A stretch of 64,000 nt of DNA from a bacterium (lineage in GTDB: Bacteria; Cyanobacteriota; Vampirovibrionia; Gastranaerophilales; Gastranaerophilaceae): assembly GCA_017480425.1 (NCBI GenBank), contig JAFVAR010000047.1, positions 1 through 64,000 on the forward strand. The letters run 5' to 3'. Positions 1-10,472 of this stretch are shown one piece after another (positions within the stretch are counted from its first letter, which is position 1; each line of letters begins with the position of its first letter). The position numbers were made by a program, and so were the translations under genes. A model generated the notes under the pieces. The model searched no databases, had not been told where the DNA came from, and saw nothing but the letters and a program-made list of their open reading frames with translations.

Positions 1-362
1 TCTTTTTTAAGTTTTTTTAAATAATTTCCGTCGATAAATATATTATTTGCACTGACTAAAGTCAGATGTCTCTGCAATAAATTATAGTTAATTGCAACCT
101 TTTTGATATCTGCAACAGGTACATTGTTACTTTTTGCTTCAATATTATCAACCTTTAAAACAACTGTAAGCTTAGGAGATATTTTTAAATTTAATCCTGC
201 AATCGTTGTATTAACACCGGTTTTGTTAAAAATTAATGACTGCAGTTTATTTATTGTAATTTTATTGTTTACTACTTGCGGTAATAGAAATACTATTCCC
301 AGATAAAAAACAATTACGAATAACAATAAAATGCCAAAAGTTATTTTGAAAATCTTTTTCAT
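1..362 (-). CDS. AsmA-like / TamB-like membrane-anchored protein, N-terminal part (gene continues off the window)
   Basis: The reading frame starts at ATG 362 and runs open to the window edge (about 120 codons seen), so the protein is truncated only by the window. The N-terminus MKKIFKITFGILLLFVIVFY is a single uncleaved-looking membrane anchor. It is followed by a beta-rich stretch with LNLKISPKLTVVLKVDNIEAK, close in style to the start of AsmA/TamB/DUF3971 proteins, which bridge inner and outer membranes and move or assemble lipids and outer-membrane material. It lies 15 bp downstream of the TolC-like gene, so it is probably the last gene of the RND operon. Its Shine-Dalgarno (AGGAA) is rather far from the ATG. 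The family call rests on the anchor and short motif only; another membrane-anchored periplasmic protein is possible. Confidence 0.55.
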   Translation of the reverse strand, partial: MKKIFKITFGILLLFVIVFYLGIVFLLPQVVNNKITINKLQSLIFNKTGVNTTIAGLNLKISPKLTVVLKVDNIEAKSNNVPVADIKKVAINYNLLQRHLTLVSANNIFIDGNYLKKLKK

Positions 363-377
363 AAATATGTAAAATTC

Positions 378-1844
378 CTATAAATCGTCATTTTGTATAT
401 CTAAAATTTTCTTGTCATTTCGTTTTAGAGGAAGACCTATTTCTTTTTCCAAACTTGCTGCGGTTGTGTTGTAATTAAGCATAGCATTATAGAAATCTAA
501 ACGTGCATTAAGATAAGTATTTTCACCATCTTTAAGCTCTATTGCATCTCCGACTCCTGCTTTGTATCTTCCTGTTACCTGCCGGTATTGTTCTTTTGCC
601 TGATCTAATGCAAGCTTTGCTATTAAAATTGCCTCTCTGTCGGTTTCAAGGTCCATATAATTCTTTTTAACATTGAAATAAACATCATGCTTAATATTTT
701 TATACAGTGCATCAGCTCTCTTATATTCAGCTTTTGCTTCATGAACCTGTTTTTTCAATCTTAGCATATTAAACCCGCTATAATTCAAACCTAAACCGAC
801 TTGACCCGAACGAAGGTCATAGTCATTTCCAAGACCATTCTGATAGCTTCCGTAAATTCCTATATTCGGAGTAAATTCTCTTTTAGCTGCTCTCAAATTC
901 ATTTTAGCCGCCTCGGCATTTTTCTTTGCCGCAATAAGTTCCGGTCTTACTTCAAGTGCAGAATTAATTGCATCTTCTTCTGTTATGTCAAATAAATCTA
1001 ATGTAAGTTGATCACAAAGCTCGTAATTTGTATATTCCGGAATACCCATAATTTTAGATAATTGAACTTTTGCAACATCTAAAACATTCCTTGCTTTTAC
1101 CAAATTTAACTTTGCTTTACCTAAATTATATTCAGCAGTTACTACATCTAACTTCGGCTTTGTACCATAGCGATAAAAACCTTGAGCTTGATTTAATTGA
1201 AGTTCATAATCTGCAACCGTATCTTCGTATACTTGAACTTGAGCCTGCGCAAATAAAATATTGTAATAAGATGCTTTAATATTATAAATTACTGTATTAA
1301 TATTTTCTTTTGTATCTTCTTGCGTTGCTTCATAAAGCCTTTTTGCCATATCAGCAGTTGCTTTTGTTTTACCGAAATCAAAAAGCAGCATATCAGCGGA
1401 AACAGTTGGAACATAACCCATTGTTAAATACTGTTTCATAGGAACACCATATGGTCCGCCATCTGAGTACTTGTTACCGCTTCTTGAAACTTGTAACCCT
1501 GCACTTATTACAGGAAAGTAATTTGCCCATGCCTGACCTATTCTTGAATTATAAATATCTTCATTAAATATCGATGCCTGAATTGCAGGATTATATTTAA
1601 TAGCATTTTCTATACAATCATTAAGAGTAAACGCTGAATGAACCTCGTTTGTATATGGAGGTTGTTCAACTTCACCATTCTTCTTAGTTGCCCCATTATG
1701 TATCCCTTTTGTTTTTGTGACACTAACAGCCTGCGTATTATTTTTCTTCTTTTTAAATAGAAAGGCCTGAGCCGAATTAACAGATGTCAAAACAAAACAA
1801 GATAATATTAATAAACTTATAAACGATTTTTTATTAAATTTCAT
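378..1844 (-). CDS. TolC-family outer membrane efflux protein
   Basis: Outer-membrane channel of a tripartite efflux pump, 488 residues, the usual TolC/OprM length. I chose ATG 1844 (MKFNKKSFISLL) because it gives a clean signal peptide ending near SAQA at residue 27. It also sits one base after the pump gene's stop, with GGAAG as ribosome site inside the end of the pump gene. The mature part starts with a Lys-rich patch, then two OEP repeats of long coiled-coil helices; the first opens with FTLNDCIENAIKYNPAIQAS. The near-zero spacing to the RND pump and adaptor supports translational coupling and a shared substrate pathway. There is no lipobox, so it is probably not acylated. Confidence 0.93.
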   Translation of the reverse strand: MKFNKKSFISLLILSCFVLTSVNSAQAFLFKKKKNNTQAVSVTKTKGIHNGATKKNGEVEQPPYTNEVHSAFTLNDCIENAIKYNPAIQASIFNEDIYNSRIGQAWANYFPVISAGLQVSRSGNKYSDGGPYGVPMKQYLTMGYVPTVSADMLLFDFGKTKATADMAKRLYEATQEDTKENINTVIYNIKASYYNILFAQAQVQVYEDTVADYELQLNQAQGFYRYGTKPKLDVVTAEYNLGKAKLNLVKARNVLDVAKVQLSKIMGIPEYTNYELCDQLTLDLFDITEEDAINSALEVRPELIAAKKNAEAAKMNLRAAKREFTPNIGIYGSYQNGLGNDYDLRSGQVGLGLNYSGFNMLRLKKQVHEAKAEYKRADALYKNIKHDVYFNVKKNYMDLETDREAILIAKLALDQAKEQYRQVTGRYKAGVGDAIELKDGENTYLNARLDFYNAMLNYNTTAASLEKEIGLPLKRNDKKILDIQNDDL

Positions 1845-1845
1845 A

Positions 1846-4800
1846 CTATTCTTCTTCCTTCTTGTTGAAATACTTATCAACCAAATCTTGAATTATTACA
1901 TAAAACGCAGGAGTTAAAACTGTGCCGATAGTTGCAGCAACTATCATACCGCCAATTACTGTTGAACCTACCGAAATTCTGCTGTTTGCACCGGCACCTG
2001 AGGCAAATAACAACGGTAAAATACCTAAGATAAACGCCGCTTCAGTCATCATAATTGCCCTAAATCTTAAAACAGCCGCTTTAATCGCCGCATCCTGAAT
2101 AGTTAAGCCGTGCGCTTCATGTTCTTCTTTTGCGAATTCTACAATCAAAATCGATTGTTTTGCCGCAAGACCAATTAAAGTAATCAGACCTACCTGTGAA
2201 TATAAATCCAATGCCTGTCCCATCATTAATTGGAATATTAACGCACCGACAATTGCAACCGGTGAAATTAAAAGTACCGCAACAGGTATCATCCAACTTT
2301 CATACAGTGCAACCAGGAACAAGTATACGAACAACAGTGCGAATCCGACAACAAGTCCGGTCTGTCCCGAAGATTCAAGCTCCTGCAAAGATGTACCTGA
2401 CCAGGCGAATGTGTAATCTCTGGGCAAGATTTTTTTAGATAAATTCTGCATTGCCTTCATTGCGTCACCTGAAGATTTACCGCTTGCCGGTGAACCCTGA
2501 ATTTGTGCAGCTCTGAATTGATTAAATCTTGTTATAGAAACAGCTCCGACAGTTTGTTTCGGAGTAATCATAGTCATAATAGGAACAGGCTGCCCTTTTG
2601 TATTTATAACAAATATTTTTTGTAAATCTTCTATTTTGTTTCTGTAATCACCTTCAGCCTGCATAAATACTTTGAATACTCTGCCAAGTTTATTAAAGTC
2701 ATTTATGTATGAGTAGGACAAAGTTGATGCCAAAGTATCATGAAGTTCTGATAAATCTACTCCTTGTGCCAATGCTTTTTCATAGTCTATATCTAATTGA
2801 TACTGCGGAACATTTGCTTGGAATTGTGTATAAACATTCTGTAGTGCAGAATCTTGATTTGCTTTCGCAACGAATTCTTCCGCAAATGCAGCAACATCTT
2901 GTATGCTTGCGTTACCTGTAGACATAAGTTGGTATTCAAAACCTCCCATCATGCCTAAACCATCAATGGCAGGAGGAGAAAGCGTGAAAATTGCAGCTTC
3001 ATTTATATCTGCGGTACGTTTATATATTTCTGTTAATATTCCGTTATGAGAAAGGTCAGTTTGTTTTCCCTGAAATTTTCGGACAATCCAACTAATCGGG
3101 TTTACCCTTCTTTCACCCCATTCGGTTAACTGAATAACAATACTCGCTTGATTTGAAGGCCCAAATCCGCCAAATGCAATAACTCTATTTTGGTCAATGC
3201 CTTCTATACCATCTATTGCCTTTATAAATTTCAAACAAACATCTTTTGTTCTGTTTAATGAAGCCCCATCCGGAAGCGTTACTACGGAAATTAACATGCC
3301 CTGATCCTCATCAGGGATGAATCCTGTCGGAATAACTTTGAATAAACCTAACATTAAAAATACAATTGCAACATAGGTAACTATAGTTAATTTCTTATCC
3401 AGAACAAATTTTTTAACAACATCAATATAATATTTAGTCAGTTTATCAAAATATTCGTTGAAAATTTCAAGTCCTTTATTCAAGTATTCTTGCGCAGTTT
3501 TTACCCAAGTAAATTTATCAAAATCTCTCTTTTTCTTTGATGGGTTCAAAATAATAGAACACATTGCAGGCGAAAGTGACAAAGCACAAATTGCGGAAAA
3601 TGCAATTGATACCGAAATACAAACTGCAAATTGTTTATACATGGTACCTGATAAGCCACTCATAAAGCACATTGGAACAAAGACCGCCATAAGAACGGCA
3701 GCCATAGCAATCAACGAACCGCCAACTTCGCCCATAGTAATTTGTGTTGCTTCTAACGCTGATTTACCGTCTTCAATATGTCGTTTTACATTTTCAATTA
3801 CAACTATAGCATCGTCAACTACGACTGCCACCGCAAGAACTAATGCAAACAAAGTTAACAGGTTCAGAGACATTCCCAGAGCTTTTAAAGCAATAAATGT
3901 ACCGATTAATGAAACCGGAATAGTTACACAAGGTATAAGTGTTGCTTTAAAATCACCCAAGAATACAAATATAATAAAAATAACGATTAATGAAGTCAAA
4001 AGAATTGTAAACTCAACTTCTGACATTGATTCATGGATGAATGTTGAACTATCCATCATAATATCGAGTTTCAGAGAATCAGGGAGTGTTTGAGAAAGTT
4101 CTTCTATTGTTTTATAGACATTGTCGCATATTTCAACAGTATTTGCACCGGGAAGCGGCATTACCTGAATCAGAGCAGCCGGTTTTGTATTAACTATTCC
4201 AAACATTGAATAAGATTTTGCGCCTAATTCTACCCGTGAAATTTCTTTTAATCTTAGTTTTGAACCGTCAGAATTAGATCTGATTATAATATTCCCAAAT
4301 TCGTCAGGAGTCTGTAATCTGCCTTTTGTTAAAAGTGAAAGTTTCAAACTCGGATTTGCATCTGTCGGTTGATCTCCCAGAGCACCTGCTGAAAGTTGAA
4401 CATTTTGGTTTTGAATCGCATTTTTAATCTCTGAAATAGGAACTTTATAACTTGCAAGTTTTGCAGGGTCAAGCCAAATACGCATACTGTAATCATCAGC
4501 ACCAAATACGTTTACTGAACCGACACCTCCGATTCTTTTTATAGCATCTTTTACGTAAATATTTGCATAGTTTGTTAAGTCAAGCTGGTTCCAAGAATCA
4601 TCTTCGGATGCAAGATTTAAGATAATAGCACCGGCACCGCCGACTTTATTCTCAGCCGTTAGTCCTTGAAGTACGACTTCTTGCGGTAAAAGGGTTTGAA
4701 CCTGCTGAAGTTTATTTTGGACATTCATCAAGTTTATATCGTTATCCGTACCGGTTTTAAAAAAGATGTTTAAGTTATAAGCCCCGTCATAACTCGTCGA

Positions 4801-5067
4801 GGACATATAAATCATATCCTTAACGCCGTTAAGTTGAGATTCAAGAAGTGAGGCAATAGAAGATTCAATAACAGCGGCACTTGCTCCGGGGTAATACGCT
4901 GATATTGTAACCTGCGGCGGTGTAATGTTAGGATATTTTTCCTGCTGTAAACCAAACAGCGAAAGCAAACCCAAAATTACAATCAAAGCTGATATTACAA
5001 CTGCAAATCTCGGTTTTCTAATGAAAAAGTACAAGTTTTTTTTTATATCTTCTTTATTGATAGCCAT
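1846..5067 (-). CDS. RND multidrug efflux pump, HAE1/AcrB type inner-membrane subunit
   Basis: Proton-driven inner-membrane transporter of the AcrB/MexB kind, 1073 residues, close to the family norm of 1030-1050. It starts [20 protein letters not shown], with the first membrane helix at about 20-40. The two tandem Asp residues of the proton relay in helix 4 are present ([10 protein letters not shown]418 and D419). The two large periplasmic loops and the FDFKAT-like helix-6 entry ([10 protein letters not shown]) are also visible. It lies between the adaptor (36 bp upstream) and TolC (1 bp downstream), a standard hydrophobic-drug or bile-acid efflux arrangement. The substrate cannot be told from sequence. 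An apparent 211-residue frame on the other strand at 3458-4093 is a shadow. Confidence 0.96.
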   Translation of the reverse strand: MAINKEDIKKNLYFFIRKPRFAVVISALIVILGLLSLFGLQQEKYPNITPPQVTISAYYPGASAAVIESSIASLLESQLNGVKDMIYMSSTSYDGAYNLNIFFKTGTDNDINLMNVQNKLQQVQTLLPQEVVLQGLTAENKVGGAGAIILNLASEDDSWNQLDLTNYANIYVKDAIKRIGGVGSVNVFGADDYSMRIWLDPAKLASYKVPISEIKNAIQNQNVQLSAGALGDQPTDANPSLKLSLLTKGRLQTPDEFGNIIIRSNSDGSKLRLKEISRVELGAKSYSMFGIVNTKPAALIQVMPLPGANTVEICDNVYKTIEELSQTLPDSLKLDIMMDSSTFIHESMSEVEFTILLTSLIVIFIIFVFLGDFKATLIPCVTIPVSLIGTFIALKALGMSLNLLTLFALVLAVAVVVDDAIVVIENVKRHIEDGKSALEATQITMGEVGGSLIAMAAVLMAVFVPMCFMSGLSGTMYKQFAVCISVSIAFSAICALSLSPAMCSIILNPSKKKRDFDKFTWVKTAQEYLNKGLEIFNEYFDKLTKYYIDVVKKFVLDKKLTIVTYVAIVFLMLGLFKVIPTGFIPDEDQGMLISVVTLPDGASLNRTKDVCLKFIKAIDGIEGIDQNRVIAFGGFGPSNQASIVIQLTEWGERRVNPISWIVRKFQGKQTDLSHNGILTEIYKRTADINEAAIFTLSPPAIDGLGMMGGFEYQLMSTGNASIQDVAAFAEEFVAKANQDSALQNVYTQFQANVPQYQLDIDYEKALAQGVDLSELHDTLASTLSYSYINDFNKLGRVFKVFMQAEGDYRNKIEDLQKIFVINTKGQPVPIMTMITPKQTVGAVSITRFNQFRAAQIQGSPASGKSSGDAMKAMQNLSKKILPRDYTFAWSGTSLQELESSGQTGLVVGFALLFVYLFLVALYESWMIPVAVLLISPVAIVGALIFQLMMGQALDLYSQVGLITLIGLAAKQSILIVEFAKEEHEAHGLTIQDAAIKAAVLRFRAIMMTEAAFILGILPLLFASGAGANSRISVGSTVIGGMIVAATIGTVLTPAFYVIIQDLVDKYFNKKEEE

Positions 5068-5103
5068 TTTAATTCCTTTTTATTATGATGAATAAGTCTG
5101 TTA

Positions 5104-6285
5104 TTATTTTTTCTTCTCAGTTATTTCATCAGGTGTGTATTGTTTAGTTTTTACAGCTTGACCGGTTTTATAAATATCTTGAATACCTTTCATTACAACT
5201 ACATCATCCCAATCAAGACCTTTTTCTACAATCCAGTTATTCTCGTAATTTTCATTTACTAAAATATCTTTTTTAACTACCTTTCCGTCTTTTACAACCC
5301 AAACATAATAACCTGTTCCAACGTCGGTTTTAGTTGCAGATTGAGGGATAAGCATAACCTTTTGCGGATAATTAACTCTTAATGTTATATTAACGTAATC
5401 CCCTGGAACCAAAAGTTCATCCGGATTTTCAAATACAGCTCTCATTGTTACAGTACCGGTACTTTCATCAACTTTATTATCAACAAATTCTATTGTCCCT
5501 TCTTTTTCATAAGTTGAACCGTCAGCCAGTCCCAATAAAACCGATACTGTGCTTTCATCATTCGGATTTTCTTTATAATATTTTTTCAATTCAATGAAAT
5601 CACCACTCTTCAACGGAAAAATAACTTTCATCGGGTTTGTCGAATAAATTTGAGCAATAACACCTGTTGAGGGAGTAACATAATTGCCTACAGAAACAAT
5701 GGCTTTACCGATTCTTCCATCCATTGGAGATGTTATATTTGTATAACTTAAATTAAGATTTGCTTTGTTCATATCAGACATTGCACCATCTAATGCAGCT
5801 CTGTTTTTATTTCTTTGAGTGAGAGCATTATCGTAATATTCTCTGCTTACCAAATCTTCTTTTAAAAGTTGTTCTGCACGTTTCAAATCAATCTCGGAAT
5901 TATTATAAACAGCAGAATTTTCACTGACTCTCGCTCTTGCGCTTCTTGCAGCAAGCGCATATTCATCAGGTTCAATCAGAAATAATTTTTGTCCTTTTTT
6001 AACCACATCCCCTTCCTGAAAATATCTTTCCTGAAGCCAACCGCTGACACGTGCAATAATATCTACAGATTTTTGAGCTTCTATACGTCCTGTTGTACTG
6101 TATGTCGGATAAATTTCTTTTGATATCGGTTTCGCCACTTCAACCGTTTTTGGTTGCGACATCATATAAGACATAACTGCACCTGTAATCAATGTTTTAC
6201 CCTGATTCCAAATTATCGGAACAAGGACAACTGTTAAAATTCCTGCGGTAATTTTTGTTTTCTTATCTTTCCAATCTATTTTCAT
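5104..6285 (-). CDS. RND efflux periplasmic adaptor subunit (AcrA/MFP family)
   Basis: Membrane-fusion protein that joins the AcrB-like pump to TolC, 393 residues. An N-terminal helix at about 13-30 anchors it; there is no lipobox Cys, so a transmembrane rather than lipid anchor is likely. The first half of the biotinyl-lipoyl domain is at IIARVSGWLQERYFQEGDVV (about 75-95), followed by a coiled-coil hairpin. The second half is at YTNITSPMDGRIGKAIVSVG (about 180-200), then beta-barrel and membrane-proximal domains to the end. The first gene of the operon, it is preceded by AGAGAG and a promoter region shared with the divergent AI-2E permease. Confidence 0.94.
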   Translation of the reverse strand: MKIDWKDKKTKITAGILTVVLVPIIWNQGKTLITGAVMSYMMSQPKTVEVAKPISKEIYPTYSTTGRIEAQKSVDIIARVSGWLQERYFQEGDVVKKGQKLFLIEPDEYALAARSARARVSENSAVYNNSEIDLKRAEQLLKEDLVSREYYDNALTQRNKNRAALDGAMSDMNKANLNLSYTNITSPMDGRIGKAIVSVGNYVTPSTGVIAQIYSTNPMKVIFPLKSGDFIELKKYYKENPNDESTVSVLLGLADGSTYEKEGTIEFVDNKVDESTGTVTMRAVFENPDELLVPGDYVNITLRVNYPQKVMLIPQSATKTDVGTGYYVWVVKDGKVVKKDILVNENYENNWIVEKGLDWDDVVVMKGIQDIYKTGQAVKTKQYTPDEITEKKK

Positions 6286-6321
6286 ACTATTCTCTCTGCG
6301 TTTATATAATACCTATCTGCT

Positions 6322-6373
6322 ATTTTAACATGAAAATTATTTTTATATTAATTTTACGATTTCATGTTAGTAT
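6322..6373. promoter_or_regulatory. Symmetric divergent promoter region with 10-bp inverted repeat
   Basis: TAACATGAAA at 6326-6335 and its exact reverse complement TTTCATGTTA at 6360-6369 lie between the efflux operon (minus) and the AI-2E gene (plus). Each arm carries the TG of an extended -10 box: TGTTAAAAT on the minus strand (down to 6322) and TGTTAGTAT on the plus strand (6365-6373). Each promoter would start transcription about 27-30 bases before its gene. The arms extend upstream beyond the promoter match (the TTTCA part), so a regulator site overlapping both promoters is possible. Confidence 0.5.
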
Positions 6374-6406
6374 ATAAAGTAGTAGCTAAAGTATAGGAGG
6401 ATTTAT

Positions 6407-7402
6407 ATGGATAAAATGTTTCAAAAAATTAGCACTTCACAAAATATTATATTTTTGCTGGGTGTTATTATTTATACCATCTGTCTTTTTACAATAACAG
6501 ACATAGCTTTGATGCTATTTGTGACTTATGTTATAGCTTGTGCTTTGAATCCCATTGTTGACAAATTAGAGAAAAAATGCAATAGAAATCTGGCAGCTGT
6601 TATTGTATTTGGCGGTTTTATAGGTGGTATATTATTGATGTTTCTGCCAATTATAATTCTTGGCGGGAATGAAATTGCACACTTAGCTGCACAATACCCT
6701 CAGTATGTTGATCAAGTAAAAGATTTTATTATGAATTCTCCTGTTGTTGAACAGTTCGCTAACTCAGGCGGTTTACTCGAATCAATTACAACTATTTCCA
6801 AAGGCGGAATATATTTATTCGTATCAATAATTTTTACATATTTTTTAATAGTAGATAGAAATAAATTATTAGATGCAGTATTAAGATTTTTCCCAAAGAG
6901 ATCAAGAGAAAGAATTAGAGAAATATATGAAATTTCAGAAGAAAAATTAAGCAAATTTGTATCAGGTCAATTTATTGCATCTGCAAGTGTAGGCTTAATT
7001 ATGGTCATTGGCCTTTTAATATTAAGAGTTGATTCAGCAATTATATTAGGTTGTATTTCTGCTGTTTTAGATATTGTTCCGATTGTTGGCCCTGCAATCG
7101 CTTTAGTTATTTGCTTGGCAGTGGTATACAAAATGGGATGGACCGTTATAATATTAACAGCAGTAATTTTTGCAATTGCACAAATTGTTGAAAATAATGT
7201 TGTAAAACCATATGTATTCGGAAAATTTATGGATCTTCATCCGATAGTTATTTATATATTCTTGTTTGTTTGTGCAAAATACTTTGGAGCTGTAGGTGCT
7301 ATATTTGCTCCTGCAATAGCAGCAGATACTTGCGTTCTTATAGAAGAATTGTATTTAAAAAATATGGATGCAGATGTAGAACAAGAGGTAAATAGGGAAT
7401 AA
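6407..7402 (+). CDS. AI-2E family transporter / permease (PF01594 type)
   Basis: Polytopic inner-membrane protein of 331 residues, the normal family length, with about eight hydrophobic segments. It has the family's typical start (paired helices near 15-50), the central amphipathic coil (SRERIREIYEISEEKLSKF) and the conserved helix-loop IVPIVGPAIALV near residue 225. Members have been linked to autoinducer-2 export or to Na+(Li+)/H+ antiport; the real substrate here is unknown. AGGAGG lies seven bases before the ATG. It is a single-gene unit, divergent from the efflux operon and closed by a strong bidirectional hairpin. The gene should be read as a permease of unknown cargo. Confidence 0.88.
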   Translation: MDKMFQKISTSQNIIFLLGVIIYTICLFTITDIALMLFVTYVIACALNPIVDKLEKKCNRNLAAVIVFGGFIGGILLMFLPIIILGGNEIAHLAAQYPQYVDQVKDFIMNSPVVEQFANSGGLLESITTISKGGIYLFVSIIFTYFLIVDRNKLLDAVLRFFPKRSRERIREIYEISEEKLSKFVSGQFIASASVGLIMVIGLLILRVDSAIILGCISAVLDIVPIVGPAIALVICLAVVYKMGWTVIILTAVIFAIAQIVENNVVKPYVFGKFMDLHPIVIYIFLFVCAKYFGAVGAIFAPAIAADTCVLIEELYLKNMDADVEQEVNRE

Positions 7403-7438
7403 AAAAACAACAAATTTAGTTTTAGCTGAAAAATAAAA

Positions 7439-7474
7439 ATATCGGGTTGAATACTTATTCAACCCGATATTTTC
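7439..7474. terminator. Bidirectional rho-independent terminator
   Basis: A 15-bp perfect stem (ATATCGGGTTGAATA pairing 7439-7453 with 7456-7470), flanked by A-rich sequence on the left and TTTT on the right. It lies between convergent genes and can serve both. Confidence 0.9.
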
Positions 7475-7483
7475 AGATATTAA

Positions 7484-8509
7484 TTAATATACAAACTGAT
7501 AAGTTTGTCCATTCTTATTAATCGTAAATTGAAGCGGCTGCGGGTCATCTTTAAATTTTAAACAAAGTATTCTCATTGAAGAATTTGCTTTTAAATCATA
7601 ATTTTCAGGTAATGAATGAGAAAATCTTGTAGCTTCCTTTATAACTTTTGCCAGTCTTACATTGTTTGCAACAGTAAAGCCTAATGACAAACCGCCTGTC
7701 GCAACAGCCAAGGGAACTCCCAAATTATCTGCAACATCTAATCTATCCATATCTACAAATGTTGATGTCGTAATATCTTTTAATGCTGCAAGTCTTTCCG
7801 AATAAACTTTTTCTACTTTTATATCGGAATTTGAATTATTTTTAACAATATATTCAAATGCGTGAACATATTTATTTTCTTTGTTTTTTAAACGATATTC
7901 ATTAACTGTAACAGTAACATCAGCCTCTGCATTATAAAATTCTTCAGAATCAATACAAGTTAAATCAATCGGATCATTATCCTCCGAATACGGAATAGCA
8001 GAAGTTTTTTCATTTCCTTTTGACATTTTATCATTTATTTTACTCATGCCTGTTTTAAGCGGCTTTAAACCGTCAGGAAGAGTAAATAAACCGTCCGATG
8101 CGCCGGATCTTGCATAATCTATAAAATCAAACTTGTATTCTTTATATGCTTCTTTATCTTCAAGTGCTTCATATGCATAATTTTGACTTTTAAAGAAATC
8201 CGTAACCCCATTATTATCTTTATCATATTCTCCGTCGGTTACAATATATACATCCGTATCATGCAAAGCAGGGTAGAACTTCATATAATAGTGCTCATCA
8301 CCGTATGTTGCATAATATGCATTTCCTGTAAGCTTCTTAACTTCGATTTCATTACTTAAAATGTTATCTACGACAGGCACAACTGTTCTTATATTTTGAT
8401 TTTTTATTCTGTATGCATGATAGTCTTTAATCATGCCGGCTGCATTCGCAGTTGCCGAGAATAGTACAAGCAATGATAATACACAGATACCTTTTAGCAT
8501 TTTTTTCAT
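7484..8509 (-). CDS. Secreted protein of unknown function
   Basis: 341 residues with a clear signal peptide (MKKMLKGICVLSLLVLFSAT, cleaved near ANA at 21-23). I do not recognise a family. The mature protein is mixed alpha/beta and Asp/Lys-rich, with a Lys/Ser-rich low-complexity stretch around 155-175. A glycine-rich hydrophobic segment (VAVATGGLSLGFTVANNV-like, about 268-290) could be a membrane-associated hairpin. The last part is a beta-rich domain ending FTINKNGQTYQFVY. AAGGAG precedes the ATG well. It has its own terminator downstream and a 137-bp gap upstream, so it is probably transcribed alone. Confidence 0.7.
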   Translation of the reverse strand: MKKMLKGICVLSLLVLFSATANAAGMIKDYHAYRIKNQNIRTVVPVVDNILSNEIEVKKLTGNAYYATYGDEHYYMKFYPALHDTDVYIVTDGEYDKDNNGVTDFFKSQNYAYEALEDKEAYKEYKFDFIDYARSGASDGLFTLPDGLKPLKTGMSKINDKMSKGNEKTSAIPYSEDNDPIDLTCIDSEEFYNAEADVTVTVNEYRLKNKENKYVHAFEYIVKNNSNSDIKVEKVYSERLAALKDITTSTFVDMDRLDVADNLGVPLAVATGGLSLGFTVANNVRLAKVIKEATRFSHSLPENYDLKANSSMRILCLKFKDDPQPLQFTINKNGQTYQFVY

Positions 8510-8646
8510 ATTAGCTTTTCTCCTTTGTTACTAATTCAACACTTCCTTTTTTATGTTTTTAACTATAATCAACTTATTATTTTCTACGAAACATAGTCAT
8601 CATATAATAAACATGGTCTTTGTTCAATTTATATTCAAAATATGCA

Positions 8647-9228
8647 TTAAATTTTATTTAGCCATTTTGTGATTTGCTCTTTTACCAAAAATATTCCATT
8701 TTCAAACATAAATAACGGCTTATTTATCTCTTTTGCATTTGAAAAATCTTTAATTTCATTTATTATTTTATTTTTACATACTCCACCGGAATTTGTAAAA
8801 AGCGGAATAATTGTTTTATGCTCAAAGTTATTATTTTGCAAAAACGATTTTAGAGGTAAAGATACAGAAAAATTCCAAATTGGAGAAGCAACAAAAATAA
8901 TATCATAATTTGAAATGTCGATATCTTCTATTTTGGGTATAAAATCAGTCTTCATTTGTTTTCTTATCAGTTTAGACATTATAAAAATATTATTTGGATA
9001 TTTTTCAATCAGCTTTATCTCTTTTAAATCTCCGCCTATTATAGAATAAAGTTTTTCTGCGACATTTTTTGTATTTCCGCAATGAGAATAATAAACTGTC
9101 AATATTCTTTTATTTGATAAAATATCAGGCTTTTTATATTTAATGTTTTTCAATGCAATTATTTTTAAAGCAATAATTACAATTAACAAAAATAGTATAA
9201 CGCACATTATATAAAATAAAGTTACCAT
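8647..9228 (-). CDS. Membrane-anchored flavodoxin-like protein
   Basis: 193 residues. A single N-terminal membrane helix (about 3-25) is followed by a basic linker and a flavodoxin fold. The FMN phosphate-binding loop is the SHCGNT of ILTVYYSHCGNTKNVAEKL (about 43-60). The second FMN loop is FVASPIWNFSVSLPLKSFL (about 113-131), and the third is FTNSGG. It is likely a one-electron carrier or small flavin reductase held at the inner membrane. It lies 22 bp downstream of the PreA-type dehydrogenase, suggesting co-transcription and possibly electron transfer between them; that partnership is inferred from position only. Confidence 0.78.
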   Translation of the reverse strand: MVTLFYIMCVILFLLIVIIALKIIALKNIKYKKPDILSNKRILTVYYSHCGNTKNVAEKLYSIIGGDLKEIKLIEKYPNNIFIMSKLIRKQMKTDFIPKIEDIDISNYDIIFVASPIWNFSVSLPLKSFLQNNNFEHKTIIPLFTNSGGVCKNKIINEIKDFSNAKEINKPLFMFENGIFLVKEQITKWLNKI

Positions 9229-9250
9229 ATAATTACCCTGTTCATTACTT

Positions 9251-10432
9251 TTAACAACACATAGTTATTGCTTCTTTCGGACATATGTGGCTGCAAAGCG
9301 AACATCCGACACACTGTTCTCTGTTTAAGCTTAACCCTTCTTTATCAAGGTTTAATGCACTATATTCTGATTCAGAGCATATTTTTACGCATTTTCCGCA
9401 AGAAACACATGTTTCTTTATCAATAGATGGATATAGATGATTGTTTTTATTAAGTTTTTTGTGTGATGTAATTTTTTGAACCGCAATATTTTTTAGTCCT
9501 GATATATCATTAAATCCTTTTGATTCTAAATAATTCAAAAGTCCTGATTTTAAACCGTTAATTATTCCATATCCGTTAATCATAACTTCAGTGCATATTT
9601 GCACTGCATCAGAACCGAGTGTAATATATTGCGCCGCATCCTGCCAATCAGAGATTCCTCCCATACCTAAAATAGGTAAATTAGAAATTTGTCTTATTTG
9701 AGAGACACACTTAAAACCAATAGGTTTAACAGCTGCTCCTGACAATCCTCCATAAGTTGAATGTCCGTCCACATTAAGAACAGGCTCTAAAGTATCCAGA
9801 TTAATTCCCATAAAACTTTGTACAGTGTTAATTGCAGCTACACCATCTGCACCTGCTCTTTCAACAGCACGTGCAATCCAGGTAATATCTGTTACATTTG
9901 GTGTCAATTTAACAAAAACAGGCTTTGTGGCTACAGATTTTACCCAAGATGTTATAAGAATTGATATTTCTGCGCTCGTTCCTATTGCCATGCCGATATT
10001 TCTTTCAGGCATTCCGTGAGGACAAGAAAAATTAAGTTCATAAGCATCTATTGGCGTATCATTCAAAATTTGAACAAGATTTTGCCATTCTTCTCTTTCA
10101 ACCGGCGCCATAATACTTGCAATTATAACTTTTGTCGGATGTTTTGATTTAAGATATTTAATTCCGTCAACCCAATATTGTACAGTTTCATGACTTAGCA
10201 ATTCTATGTTTTGAAGACAAATAATCTTCCCTTTTTCTTTTATTGTTGCATAACGCGGACTTGCTTCAATCATTTCTAAATCATCAGGAGTTATTGTTTT
10301 TAAAACAGCTCCGCCCCAACCCATTTCAAATGCTTTATCAATACTTTCAATTGACGCTGTTGGAGGTGCTGATGCCAACAAAAACGGATTTTCAAATTCT
10401 ATTCCTAATATTGATGTTTTTAACGTAGCCAT
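9251..10432 (-). CDS. preA: PreA-type dihydropyrimidine dehydrogenase / dihydroorotate dehydrogenase-like flavoprotein with 2x[4Fe-4S]
   Basis: 393 residues: an FMN-binding TIM barrel of the dihydroorotate dehydrogenase family (about 1-310) with a C-terminal ferredoxin domain. The cluster Cys residues are at 342, 345, 348, 352 and 374, 377, 380, 384. The barrel carries the family's NFSCPHG motif and the GMGGISDWQDAAQYI phosphate-binding region. This matches PreA, the catalytic subunit that reduces uracil and thymine with NADH together with PreT. No preT-like gene is adjacent, so the electron partner could be elsewhere or could be the flavodoxin-like protein next door. Reduction of another pyrimidine-like substrate is also possible. 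Confidence 0.85.
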   Translation of the reverse strand: MATLKTSILGIEFENPFLLASAPPTASIESIDKAFEMGWGGAVLKTITPDDLEMIEASPRYATIKEKGKIICLQNIELLSHETVQYWVDGIKYLKSKHPTKVIIASIMAPVEREEWQNLVQILNDTPIDAYELNFSCPHGMPERNIGMAIGTSAEISILITSWVKSVATKPVFVKLTPNVTDITWIARAVERAGADGVAAINTVQSFMGINLDTLEPVLNVDGHSTYGGLSGAAVKPIGFKCVSQIRQISNLPILGMGGISDWQDAAQYITLGSDAVQICTEVMINGYGIINGLKSGLLNYLESKGFNDISGLKNIAVQKITSHKKLNKNNHLYPSIDKETCVSCGKCVKICSESEYSALNLDKEGLSLNREQCVGCSLCSHICPKEAITMCC

Positions 10433-10472
10433 TTATTAACCCTCATAACTTGTATTAATTTTAAATAAAATC

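Noticed and set aside
3458-4093. 211-residue frame on the plus strand
   Set aside because: It lies entirely within the clearly coding RND pump gene on the other strand, has no ribosome site and no similarity to a known family.
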